Part shown: piece by piece, positions 46,365 to 53,667 of the stretch
Position numbering within the stretch: position 1 is the stretch's first letter
Layout: every line of letters begins with the position of its first letter
Assembly: GCA_046049545.1 (NCBI GenBank)
Contig: JBJORF010000013.1
Span: 1 to 59,879, forward strand
DNA from: Romeriopsis sp046049545
Lineage (GTDB): Bacteria; Cyanobacteriota; Cyanobacteriia; Leptolyngbyales; Leptolyngbyaceae
Length of the DNA: 59,879 nt
Direction of reading: 5' to 3'
The notes under the pieces: generated by a model
Told to the model about the DNA's origin: nothing
Database searches by the model: none
Seen by the model: the letters and a program-made list of their open reading frames with translations, nothing else
Position numbers and translations under genes: made by a program

Positions 46365-46853
46365 TCATCTGGACAACTCCGCCAGAATTTTCTGTTCGGC
46401 GGGGGTGAGGGAAATGCCGTTGGGATTGTTGGGTGGTACTCGATCGAGCAATGCCAAAACCGCTTGGGCTTCGCTCGATCGGCCTTGCGCCTTCAGCACT
46501 TTTGCAAGATCGGTGTATGTCTTGGAAATGGAATCGGTATAGGCTTTTTGGCTTTCCTGTGGCAATTGTTGCAGGTCATAGCGGATCGATTCACTCACGT
46601 TTACGGACTGTTTGTAGAAGGCGATCGCCTTGTCATATTGCGACAGTGATAAGTAAATAATACCCAGATTATTTAGTGCGTTTGCTTCGCTATTGCGATC
46701 GTTGACTTGCTGATAGATCGATAATGCTTGCTGGTAGGATCTGCCCAGCCCAGCTCGGGGCACGAAACCCACAGAGCCAGTTAGCGAGAGTAGTGCTTTC
46801 GATGCCGGGGACATTGGTTGCCGCCGCACTGCTCGGCCTGCTAGCGCAACCAT
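46365..46853 (-). pseudogene. Truncated TPR protein, remnant of a TPR-CHAT gene
   Basis: The frame holds a TPR section (ALSIYQQVNDRNSEANALNN, then LGIIYLSLSQYDKAIAFYKQ) and the conserved SVNVSESIRYDLQQLPQESQ...YTDSISKTYTDLAK linker. In cyanobacterial TPR-CHAT proteins that linker leads into a CHAT protease domain. Here the CHAT domain is missing and the protein stops after 50 more residues. The 40 residues before the repeats do not look native. I read it as a remnant cut at both ends. Confidence 0.65.
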
Positions 46854-46926
46854 CCAGAAAATTTAGTCATCAGAGTCCGCAAAAAGTTACAATGCCGACG
46901 TGATGGCACTTCAGGAGGATTTCGAC

Positions 46927-47685
46927 ATGAGCAAAGCAACGTCTTACGCCAAATTGGCGGCGTTTATCCAAGCGCAGATCATCGAAGCGGGGTACCGAAA
47001 GTCGAACGGTGATCCCAATATTAGTGCCTTTTACGACAAGTATGCGCTTCTTTTAGCGAAAACTTCTTTTAAAATTGGCAAAAGTTCATTTTCGGAGATT
47101 GCAAACAACAGGTCAGGGGGTCGAGTGGGGACTCAAAGGCTAGAAGCGATCGCTTATATGCTGGCGACCGCAACCCGCACTGAAATTACAGTTGCTCTAC
47201 TTGACAGCCTGATTGTTCGTCCCGATTTGACTCGGGTAAACGACAAGGCAGAACAAGAAGCCGATCTGCCTGACGATCAGGAAGCCGAAATCGTGATGGC
47301 AAGGCGGGTATTCGTAAGCCTAAAATCTTTGGAGATCAACGCAAGGAAAACGATTTCCCCGGAAATCCTTGAATTGCTGGCTAGAGATTGGCGATACCTC
47401 GGTGCTTCTGAGCCGATGCGCATTGCGCAATGCTTGCAGGCGCAACTTTACGCTTTAAACATGAGTATCGCCAACTTTGCGAAGAAACGTCTTAATGGCC
47501 TGGTCTCGGTGGAGCAGCTAACCGCAATCTACAACGGGGAATCGCCAAATCCCCCGTTGGACAGAGAGCAATTTCTCTTATTGCGCGACAATATTAAGTC
47601 GATCGACGGCAATACGTTGACGCTCGAAGAGCTGTACGCTATCGCGCCTCATCTAGACTCATCTAAGCGAGATGCTACCCCTTGA
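46927..47685 (+). CDS. Unknown protein with phage-regulator-like N-terminus
   Basis: A 252-aa protein. I chose the ATG at 46927, preceded by a strong Shine-Dalgarno (CAGGAGG, about 8 bp away), over an ATG nine codons earlier. The N-terminus (AKLAAFIQAQIIEAGYRKSN, then ASAFYDK-like and ANNRSGGRVGTQRLEAIAYM) and the middle (LQAQLYALNMSIANFAKKRL, then VSVEQLTAIYNGESP) suggest two helix-turn-helix-like parts, each reminiscent of XRE repressors. That reading is inference. No catalytic motif. Confidence 0.6.
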   Translation: MSKATSYAKLAAFIQAQIIEAGYRKSNGDPNISAFYDKYALLLAKTSFKIGKSSFSEIANNRSGGRVGTQRLEAIAYMLATATRTEITVALLDSLIVRPDLTRVNDKAEQEADLPDDQEAEIVMARRVFVSLKSLEINARKTISPEILELLARDWRYLGASEPMRIAQCLQAQLYALNMSIANFAKKRLNGLVSVEQLTAIYNGESPNPPLDREQFLLLRDNIKSIDGNTLTLEELYAIAPHLDSSKRDATP

Positions 47686-47905
47686 CCTGTGACCTGTGAC
47701 TTCGCGGTGAATCCAAAACTCTTTTGGCGTTTTGAACTCGCGACCCCGACACCATGAATTGCGCAACCCACATGAAATATCGCATAACTGTTTCAGTAAC
47801 CGGAAACGCCTTGATCACAGTTTATCGTCTGGCAGATCGGGAAACCACGCACTTTTCGGAGCGATCAGGAGATCAAGACTTCACTGATTAAATGCAATAC
47901 CTGGC

Positions 47906-48580
47906 TTATTGTGGGTGAATGATTGCACCGATGCGTTTGAGGATTTGGAGAACGTCTTGCAGTTGTCCTGTATCGGAAAGCGTGGAAAAAGTATTTGAGA
48001 ACCCGTATTTTGCACCCTGCTGATCGAGCTTAATAAAGACAAAACGTGACCCATTTGTAACCATTCCAAACAGAGGGGTTTGGGGCTTCGGTGCGGCCAT
48101 CATATAGGCCAAAATTTGTGGAATCCCAACTTCAATATCAAATGAAGTCTCCTTCGATTCAATCACGGCTTGCCAAAACTGATTTTGCAGCACCAGAAAG
48201 TCAACCCGACCTCTCACCGTTTTAGTTTTAGAGTCTTCCACCGTTGGGTCAACGAGCACGATCGTTTCAATGGTGATTGTGCGTTCCGATGTCATTTGAA
48301 ACGGCGGGTCATAGAACCCCACTAGCCCCAAAAGCGGTGTCACAACCCAAGCGTTTACCATCCATTCAGCCACTTGCCCCATTTTGCGTTGGTAGCGAAA
48401 GCGGGTGCGAATCTGCTCTAGGTGACGATCGTCGCCCTCTGGCAGTTCCGGCAAGTTGGTCTGCCATTCGGTGAAGAACTGGCGATCATTGGCAGGCTGA
48501 ATCCCAAAGTGGCGCTCCAAATCATCGAGCGATCGGATGAATTTAGTCAAGGCATTACTGACTACTATCACAGCCTCCAA
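47906..48580 (-). CDS. PD-(D/E)XK-like protein, restriction endonuclease-related
   Basis: A 224-aa protein of a family frequent in cyanobacteria and often annotated as a type I restriction subunit R-like protein. The nuclease core is RGRVDFLVLQNQFWQAVIES, continuing KETSFDIEVGIPQILAYMMA, which gives the D...ExK pattern (about residues 120-150). LFGMVTNGSRFVFIKLDQQG follows. It has no helicase domain and no methylase neighbour, so it is not a full restriction system. Start uncertain. Confidence 0.7.
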   Translation of the reverse strand: MEAVIVVSNALTKFIRSLDDLERHFGIQPANDRQFFTEWQTNLPELPEGDDRHLEQIRTRFRYQRKMGQVAEWMVNAWVVTPLLGLVGFYDPPFQMTSERTITIETIVLVDPTVEDSKTKTVRGRVDFLVLQNQFWQAVIESKETSFDIEVGIPQILAYMMAAPKPQTPLFGMVTNGSRFVFIKLDQQGAKYGFSNTFSTLSDTGQLQDVLQILKRIGAIIHPQ

Positions 48581-48628
48581 GCAATTGCGCTGTCTCCATT
48601 GTCGGTCAGGGATGAAGACGACAAAAAA

Positions 48629-49588
48629 TTACCCAGCCAAATACGCGCTCATGTTCTCCTGACGTTGTTGCAACCGCTTCAGCGCCGCTTTTTCAATCTG
48701 ACGAATGCGCTCCCGAGTCAGGTTGAGAATTGTACTAATCTGCTGAAGCGTCATCGGCTCATTATTTGTGAGACCGTAGCGCATCCGGATCACTTGCTGC
48801 TGCTGCGGGGTAAGATCCAGCAGCCAACGCTCCAAATCCTCTTTCAGACAATTCACCGTCGCAAAGTCGTCCGGTGTTTGGCCGTCGTCTTCGAGCAGGT
48901 CGCCGAGTTCGGTATTTTGTTCATTGCCAATCTTGATGTCCAGCGAAATCGGTTGCCGCGACTGGAACAGACAATCTCGCACCTGCTCCGGCTTCATTTC
49001 CAGGATGGTGGCGATTTCCGCGATCGTGGCGGGACGACCTAACTGCGCTGCAAGCTGGCGCTGGGCTTTCTTGATCTTGCCGAGCTTCTCAGTCATATGG
49101 ACAGGCAGACGGATTGTCCGACTCTGCTCCGACAGTGCCCGCGTCATCGCCTGCCGAATCCACCAATAGGAATAGGTTGAAAACCGATAACCCTTAGTCG
49201 GGTCAAATTTCTCTGCCGCCCGCTGCAAACCAATGCCGCCTTCCTGAAGCAGGTCGAGCATCTCCATGTTCAACTTCTGATACTTCTTGGCGACGGAGAC
49301 CACCAAGCGCAAATTTGCCTCAACCAATCGCCGCTTGGCCCGCGACCCAGCTTCCAGGGCTTTATCCAATTCGGGTTCAGAGAGACCGGCGATCGCCGCC
49401 CACTCGGCCTTGGTCAATGGCTGGTCGCGCTGCTCTAGTTGCCCATTGTACAAGGCATTCAGCTGAACCATCCGCTGGACTTGCTTGCCATAGGCAATCT
49501 CTTGCTCATGGGTAAGCAGCGGATAGCGACCAATTTCCTGAAGATACTGACGGACTGAATCGACCGTTGGTTTCGCGGATTTGGGCAT
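48629..49588 (-). CDS. Group 2 sigma-70 family RNA polymerase sigma factor
   Basis: A 319-aa non-essential sigma factor of the SigB/C/D/E type. Region 1.2 (VRQYLQEIGRYPLLTHEQEI), region 2 (EANLRLVVSVAKKYQKLNME and GYRFSTYSYWWIRQAMTRAL), region 3 (MTEKLGKIKKAQRQLAAQLG) and region 4 with the HTH (TLQQISTILNLTRERIRQIE) are complete. The region 2.1 segment reads LLQEGGIGLQRAAEKFDP, slightly unlike the usual LIQEGTIGL. Such factors act in stress or light and nutrient responses. It stands alone. Confidence 0.93.
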   Translation of the reverse strand: MPKSAKPTVDSVRQYLQEIGRYPLLTHEQEIAYGKQVQRMVQLNALYNGQLEQRDQPLTKAEWAAIAGLSEPELDKALEAGSRAKRRLVEANLRLVVSVAKKYQKLNMEMLDLLQEGGIGLQRAAEKFDPTKGYRFSTYSYWWIRQAMTRALSEQSRTIRLPVHMTEKLGKIKKAQRQLAAQLGRPATIAEIATILEMKPEQVRDCLFQSRQPISLDIKIGNEQNTELGDLLEDDGQTPDDFATVNCLKEDLERWLLDLTPQQQQVIRMRYGLTNNEPMTLQQISTILNLTRERIRQIEKAALKRLQQRQENMSAYLAG

Positions 49589-49818
49589 AGGGAACGGAAC
49601 CGTGCGAACTTGTTTCTATAATGTAACGAATTTTGTAAACAAAAGTAAAGATTATTAGATCAATTAGTTTTGCCGAGGGTGGTGTCGAGGGTTGAGGCCA
49701 GCGTGGGATCGCTGATCCATACCTTATCCTGGGTCACAGCTTAGAGTCTGTGTTGGCTGATGGCATCGGCAATTTCTGGGATCAAGATAGATTTTTGCGA
49801 ATCCTGGAGGAAGCAAAT

Positions 49819-50460
49819 TTAAGCTGGGCGGCTCAGGGCCTGCCTGTTGGGTTTCAAGACCATGGGCTGTAAGCCGATACGGCGATAGCGGGGGCTGTTG
49901 ATGCTCAGGCGATTGACGAGCAAGGGGGGGAGATCAGTTGCGGGAATGGCAGTGAAGCCGAGGCGTTGGTAGAAATCGACGGCGGCGGGCAGGCTGGCAA
50001 GGTAAATGGGGGTGGAAGTTTGGGCGATTAGTTGGGTCATGATGCGGTGACCGATGCCCTGGGTGCGCCATTGGGGTTGGACAAATAAGTCGTAGATTTC
50101 GGCATGCTGGGGATGTTGGTCGAGGCGGCCACAGCCGATCAGTTGGTGATGATGTTCGACGACCCAGTAGCGATCGCACTGCTGCTGTTGTTCATGCTGA
50201 CCGATCGCGAGGGTCAAAAGAATGGTGATCCAGATGGGACTGCTGTTGATCAAGGCAGCGAGGAGGAGTGGTGTGGCTTGGGTGACCAGGATGATCGTCA
50301 ACGTGATAGTAAACCCAAGGAACCAGGCTGGCCAGACTGGACTAGCGATCGCGCTTCGGTGCAACTGTCGCGTAAGGGCGTGGATCTGAGCATGGTCGGC
50401 GAGAGTCGCGGGGCGAAGGTCGTACGCAGGACGTTCTGAGGCAGCAGTGGGCTCGGTCAT
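49819..50460 (-). CDS. GNAT acetyltransferase with a membrane insertion
   Basis: A 213-aa protein. The start LRPATLADHAQIHALTRQLH is the first strand and helix of a GNAT fold; the acetyl-CoA loop is in VQPQWRTQGIGHRIMTQLIA (QxxGxG). Between these parts lie one or two hydrophobic helices (VWPAWFLGFTITLTIILVTQ and LLLAALINSSPIWITILLTL, about residues 40-80), a membrane insert seen in some cyanobacterial GNATs. I chose the ATG at 50460; the frame is open to 50517. Substrate unknown. Confidence 0.82.
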   Translation of the reverse strand: MTEPTAASERPAYDLRPATLADHAQIHALTRQLHRSAIASPVWPAWFLGFTITLTIILVTQATPLLLAALINSSPIWITILLTLAIGQHEQQQQCDRYWVVEHHHQLIGCGRLDQHPQHAEIYDLFVQPQWRTQGIGHRIMTQLIAQTSTPIYLASLPAAVDFYQRLGFTAIPATDLPPLLVNRLSINSPRYRRIGLQPMVLKPNRQALSRPA

Positions 50461-50570
50461 GCATGCTGGCGGGCGGGGAAGCGACAAGGGTTTGTGAGTT
50501 GCCGAAGGGTGTTGCACTATTCTAATCGACGTGCTTGGTGCTGTATCTCACCCTACTATTATTAGTGGCC

Positions 50571-50670
50571 CGTATCGGCAGACTAAATCTACGAGGGTTT
50601 GATGCCGATGCCTGGTGCGACTGCGGCCCCAAATTCGGCTCAACCCGAAGCGCCGCCTAGCGGGGAGGTT
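50571..50670 (+). pseudogene. Decayed copy of the 57314-57658 gene
   Basis: DNA at 50571-50670 aligns with 57394-57502 of the intact gene, including GGTTTGATGCCGATGCC, GCGGCCCCAAA and AACCCGAAGC-CCGCCTAG-type blocks. It has about 14 bases deleted and a frame shift near its start. The reading frame is lost. It is in the same orientation as the intact copy and lies just outside the cassette. Confidence 0.7.
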
Positions 50671-50861
50671 CGTTGCCATGCGATCAGCGTGGTCATGTTC
50701 TAGGCGAGGGCTTAGCTTCGCGGGGGATAACGGTGATGTCTGCAATCTTACCGATATTCCATAGACTATAAAACTCCCAAAACCGAAAAACTTACAGAGC
50801 GGAGGCTCTTTAAATGGAGCCAAGGGAACTCGAACTTATCTTTCGTCACTAAAAATCTATC

Positions 50862-51026
50862 CTAGGGCTGATTTTTTAGGCGCATTGATTGATTTCTTTC
50901 CATCATCAAGCGTTCAGCGGTCGAGTAGATTATATCCAAGGATTGCCGGGAAAATCCAGCGGGTAACTGAGATGCAACCTTGAATTCTCGTTCAATCACT
51001 TTAACCAGCTCATCAAAAGCGTTCAT
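50862..51026 (-). CDS. Small protein of the phage-like cassette (54 aa)
   Basis: A 54-codon frame starting MNAFDELVKVIEREFKVASQ and ending in a basic tail (MRLKNQP), predicted to be helical. A GGAG sequence lies about 20 bp upstream. It follows the membrane-protein gene at 51079 on the same strand. No family known. Confidence 0.5.
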   Translation of the reverse strand: MNAFDELVKVIEREFKVASQLPAGFSRQSLDIIYSTAERLMMERNQSMRLKNQP

Positions 51027-51078
51027 TTGTTCGTAATCCGATGTGGTGTTCTCCTATCTTCTGACAAATTTAGCCCCA

Positions 51079-51336
51079 TCAGGGCCGCTTTATCAGGGCT
51101 TCAATCAGCAGTTTGTTTTGATCAAGCACAGCCAGGATAAGCCTTTGCTGCATAGCGCTTTCGGCTGATTGCTGCGTGGAAAACAGCCCCCATACTTTGC
51201 CCCCGGCCCAAGCTGCTACACCCAAGGCCAGGCCCCAATCCGCCCACCCCCGATCGGCGATTGGTGGGATTGACGGCGACGGCGGGGGCGGCGCGATCGT
51301 CCGCTCGGTTTCCCGGCTCTGACTTAGTAAGACCAT
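51079..51336 (-). CDS. Small one-helix membrane protein, holin-like by position
   Basis: An 85-aa protein: charged start, a Pro/Ser stretch (IAPPPPSPSIPPI), one transmembrane helix (WGLALGVAAWAGGKVWGLF, about residues 34-52), then a helical tail (SAMQQRLILAVLDQNKLLIE). It overlaps the end of the M15 peptidase gene by 13 bp. Size, topology and coupling to an endolysin-like gene suggest a lysis function, which is inference. Confidence 0.65.
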   Translation of the reverse strand: MVLLSQSRETERTIAPPPPSPSIPPIADRGWADWGLALGVAAWAGGKVWGLFSTQQSAESAMQQRLILAVLDQNKLLIEALIKRP

Positions 51337-51758
51337 CGGATCTCAGCGGCTCCACGTTCCCAGCCGCCCTCACGTAGATCCAGATGGACAAATCCGCTCG
51401 GTGCGCCATAGCCAAGGCCACCGCCCCAGCGCTCGTCAACCCACTCCTGGAAATCGTAAATGTCGCCGCCGATCGGGTAGACATCAGCCGCGCCGCCCGT
51501 GATGTGTTGGCTGTACCGTGCGCCGCCCACTTCCGCATTCACATCTGCGGGGCGATACCAACTGGTGATACCGATCGGGCCGTCCCATTCTTCCCGGAGC
51601 AAGTCCAGGTCAGCGGCCAAGGTCAAAATGTTAATCTCTTCTTCACTATTGGGCGTGGGGATGCGCCGGGGGTCGTTTTGCGTGACCTCACCGACCGTAA
51701 AATACTTGGAAATGAAGCAATCGGGATTACGCCAGTCGATCTGATGCTGGTTGGCCAT
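51324..51758 (-). CDS. Peptidase M15 family protein, endolysin-like
   Basis: A 144-aa zinc peptidase of the D-Ala-D-Ala carboxypeptidase/M15A type used by phages as endolysin. The start FTVGEVTQNDPRRIP, then GITSWYRPADVNAEVGG and RYSQHITGGAADVYP (SxHxxGxAxD) with FVHLDLREG (second zinc His) are intact. No signal peptide. I chose the ATG at 51758 (MANQHQIDWRN); an earlier start at 51791 runs into the terminator. With the next gene it forms a lysis-like module. Confidence 0.9.
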   Translation of the reverse strand: MANQHQIDWRNPDCFISKYFTVGEVTQNDPRRIPTPNSEEEINILTLAADLDLLREEWDGPIGITSWYRPADVNAEVGGARYSQHITGGAADVYPIGGDIYDFQEWVDERWGGGLGYGAPSGFVHLDLREGGWERGAAEIRWSY

Positions 51759-51791
51759 GATATAAGGGGGGTAGAGTAATTTTTGATACAA

Positions 51792-51826
51792 GAAAGGCGG
51801 AGCCGTTGGAAGCGGCCCCGCCTTTC
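51792..51826 (-). terminator. Terminator hairpin inside the cassette
   Basis: GAAAGGCGG (51792-51800) pairs with CCGCCTTTC (51818-51826), with an inner GCCG/CGGC stem. On the minus strand it follows the 51839 gene and is followed by an A/T-rich run. It should separate the lysis-like genes from those upstream. Confidence 0.7.
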
Positions 51827-51838
51827 GATTAGTCGGGG

Positions 51839-52573
51839 TTATGCAACCATCTCAACCACGATCGCTTTCGCATTGGGGGACGGGTCAGCCACATCGAAAA
51901 TCCCAAAAATCGGGCCTGTGAAGCCTTCTTGAATTTCGATTTGACCACCGGGCATCACCTTTTGTGGGCTGGATTTTTCAGCGTTAACGCCAAAACCGAC
52001 CCAAAGCGCCTTACTGCCACGATTGAAGATGTTTCCACCGTTACGATCGGCATTTGCTGGAACCATTTCACGGTTTGCATTATCCGATTGTAGGAAGTCG
52101 GTTTTCTTCTCTTTTGTCGTGGTACCAGGGGGATTGATAATCATTGTTTGTTGCCTCAGAATTTCTATTTGCATTGCAATTTCTGCATTTGGATAACTGT
52201 TATCCAGTTGCATGTATTGCAGTAAATCCGTGTCGCTTATTTCTCCGATGTATTCCCAAATGCGTAGCACCCTGCCATTTGGAAACCATGGCACCGGAGA
52301 CCATTTCAGCTCGAACGGATAGAACATATCAGCGGGCCAAACCTGAATGGATTTGCCCCATCCGATATATCGCGGCGGGCCGAATGGCACTCCCTGATTA
52401 AGCCGATACAAATCACCCGCCTTAAACCAGGTTGGTTTAAGGTTACGATCGCTCACCTCAACACGGGTTAGGCGGTTCTGGATTTGCCATCGGATTTCGA
52501 CGGGTTCACGCCGCTGTTTTGTGCTGCTATACGCCACGGAAAACCGTGGTTTCCACAGCAATGGATCAAGCAT
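51839..52573 (-). CDS. Unknown protein of the phage-like cassette (244 aa)
   Basis: A 244-aa protein with a Trp/Pro/Arg-rich N-terminal half (RYIGWGKSIQVWPADMFYPF, ELKWSPVPWFPNGRVLRIWE) and a C-terminal half (SKALWVGFGVNAEKSSPQKV, then GGQIEIQEGFTGPIFGIFDV) that looks like a compact beta domain. No signal peptide. The C-terminal part recalls small virion or head-decoration proteins, but I cannot name a family. Its start codon overlaps the upstream stop by one base. Confidence 0.7.
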   Translation of the reverse strand: MLDPLLWKPRFSVAYSSTKQRREPVEIRWQIQNRLTRVEVSDRNLKPTWFKAGDLYRLNQGVPFGPPRYIGWGKSIQVWPADMFYPFELKWSPVPWFPNGRVLRIWEYIGEISDTDLLQYMQLDNSYPNAEIAMQIEILRQQTMIINPPGTTTKEKKTDFLQSDNANREMVPANADRNGGNIFNRGSKALWVGFGVNAEKSSPQKVMPGGQIEIQEGFTGPIFGIFDVADPSPNAKAIVVEMVA

Positions 52574-53010
52574 TACCGCCCACGTCTGGTAGGACTCTTC
52601 AGCACAGCCTGACGGCCTGTCTGAGTCGATGGCAAGCGAACTTCCAGTACGCTACCCTTACCCACTTGCAGACGTTTCGCCGCAGTTGCGAGAGAGACAC
52701 GCGGGGGAATCGGGACGCGGTGCCACTTTTTCTGTTTGGTTTTAGTCGATAAATCACCAAACCAAACCAAAACGTATCGCGACGCCGATCGGGTGATACC
52801 TTGTGCGGCGATGCGTTGACGGCCCTTTTTATCCTTGGTGATTTTCAGTGTTGTAGCACCCTTGAACTCCTGCAAGCCTGTGCGCTTAAACACCGATTCC
52901 ACCATCATCGAGATCAAAGGCACCGTAGCAGTGCGGCCCTTGACTTTAATTTTTGCGCTACCCCAAGAGACAGCGACGCGGCGGCCTAGTTTTTGCCCTT
53001 TCTTTGCCAT
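52573..53010 (-). CDS. Basic protein of the phage-like cassette (145 aa)
   Basis: A very Lys/Arg-rich 145-aa protein (MAKKGQKLGRRVAVSWGSAK..., ending SPTRRGR). A strong Shine-Dalgarno (AGGAGG) lies 9 bp upstream. A beta-rich middle (YVLVWFGDLS) is seen. Nucleic-acid binding is possible from charge alone. It overlaps the next gene by one base. Confidence 0.7.
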   Translation of the reverse strand: MAKKGQKLGRRVAVSWGSAKIKVKGRTATVPLISMMVESVFKRTGLQEFKGATTLKITKDKKGRQRIAAQGITRSASRYVLVWFGDLSTKTKQKKWHRVPIPPRVSLATAAKRLQVGKGSVLEVRLPSTQTGRQAVLKSPTRRGR

Positions 53011-53048
53011 TGTGTTTTTCCTCCTTAAGGAATTTGCTTAAGGTTGGA

Positions 53049-53549
53049 TTACACGTAATCCAGGGCGACGATCTTGATGTTGCCGTCAGCATCGATCGAC
53101 TGGGTGTAAGGCACGGTGGCCGTGATGTTGATAAAGCCAGTTTCCGAACTGCTTTCGATCTGCACGTTGTTCGGCTGATCTTCCACAGGTTGAACGGCTT
53201 TTTCTGCGGCACTCAGAATGTGAGCAACCTGAGAAACTGCGGCCATTGCGCTAGTGGCAGTGACATCACCACCCGCCGTAAATGCTGCGTAGGCACCGCC
53301 TAAATAGTCAGTCGGGACATAAACCAGGCCCGCACCAGTTGCGGCCGGGGCAGCGGGCAACTGGATCGCAATCTGGGCAACGCCTTCTTCACTGGAGAAA
53401 GTCACCGAAACGTTATTTTTCGGTGCGATGCCAGGGTTTGCGGAGTTGCGAGCCTTTTCTGCGGTGTCCAGAAGCAAACATGCTTCGAGAAATGCAGCGG
53501 CTTTGTAGTCAGCTTTGAGGGATGAACCTAAGGTATCGATTGCGGACAT
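53049..53549 (-). CDS. Unknown protein of the phage-like cassette (166 aa)
   Basis: A 166-aa acidic, Ala-rich protein without signal peptide: FLEACLLLDTAEKARNSANP, NNVSVTFSSEEGVAQIAIQL, LVYVPTDYLGGAYAAFTAGG and a C-terminal beta hairpin (FINITATVPYTQSIDADGNI). It could be a structural protein; no family is recognised. Confidence 0.7.
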   Translation of the reverse strand: MSAIDTLGSSLKADYKAAAFLEACLLLDTAEKARNSANPGIAPKNNVSVTFSSEEGVAQIAIQLPAAPAATGAGLVYVPTDYLGGAYAAFTAGGDVTATSAMAAVSQVAHILSAAEKAVQPVEDQPNNVQIESSSETGFINITATVPYTQSIDADGNIKIVALDYV

Positions 53550-53667
53550 AGTGTTTAGTTGTTGAGCTGGTTGATGTGTGTGATTTAAGTTTTGCCCCGA
53601 TCGATTCGGGGTGCAACATTTTCAGGGCGGGAAACTTCTTCGGCATATATCCCCACACCTTCACCCG

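Noticed and set aside
47906..48580. A complete restriction-modification system
   Set aside because: Only one PD-(D/E)XK-like gene is present, with no methylase, specificity or helicase partner.
50814..50841. Minus-strand text GTTCGAGTTCCC followed by GGCTCCA, like the 3' end of a tRNA and a possible attachment site
   Set aside because: The T-stem does not pair, the conserved C61 is a T, and no second copy is seen in the window.
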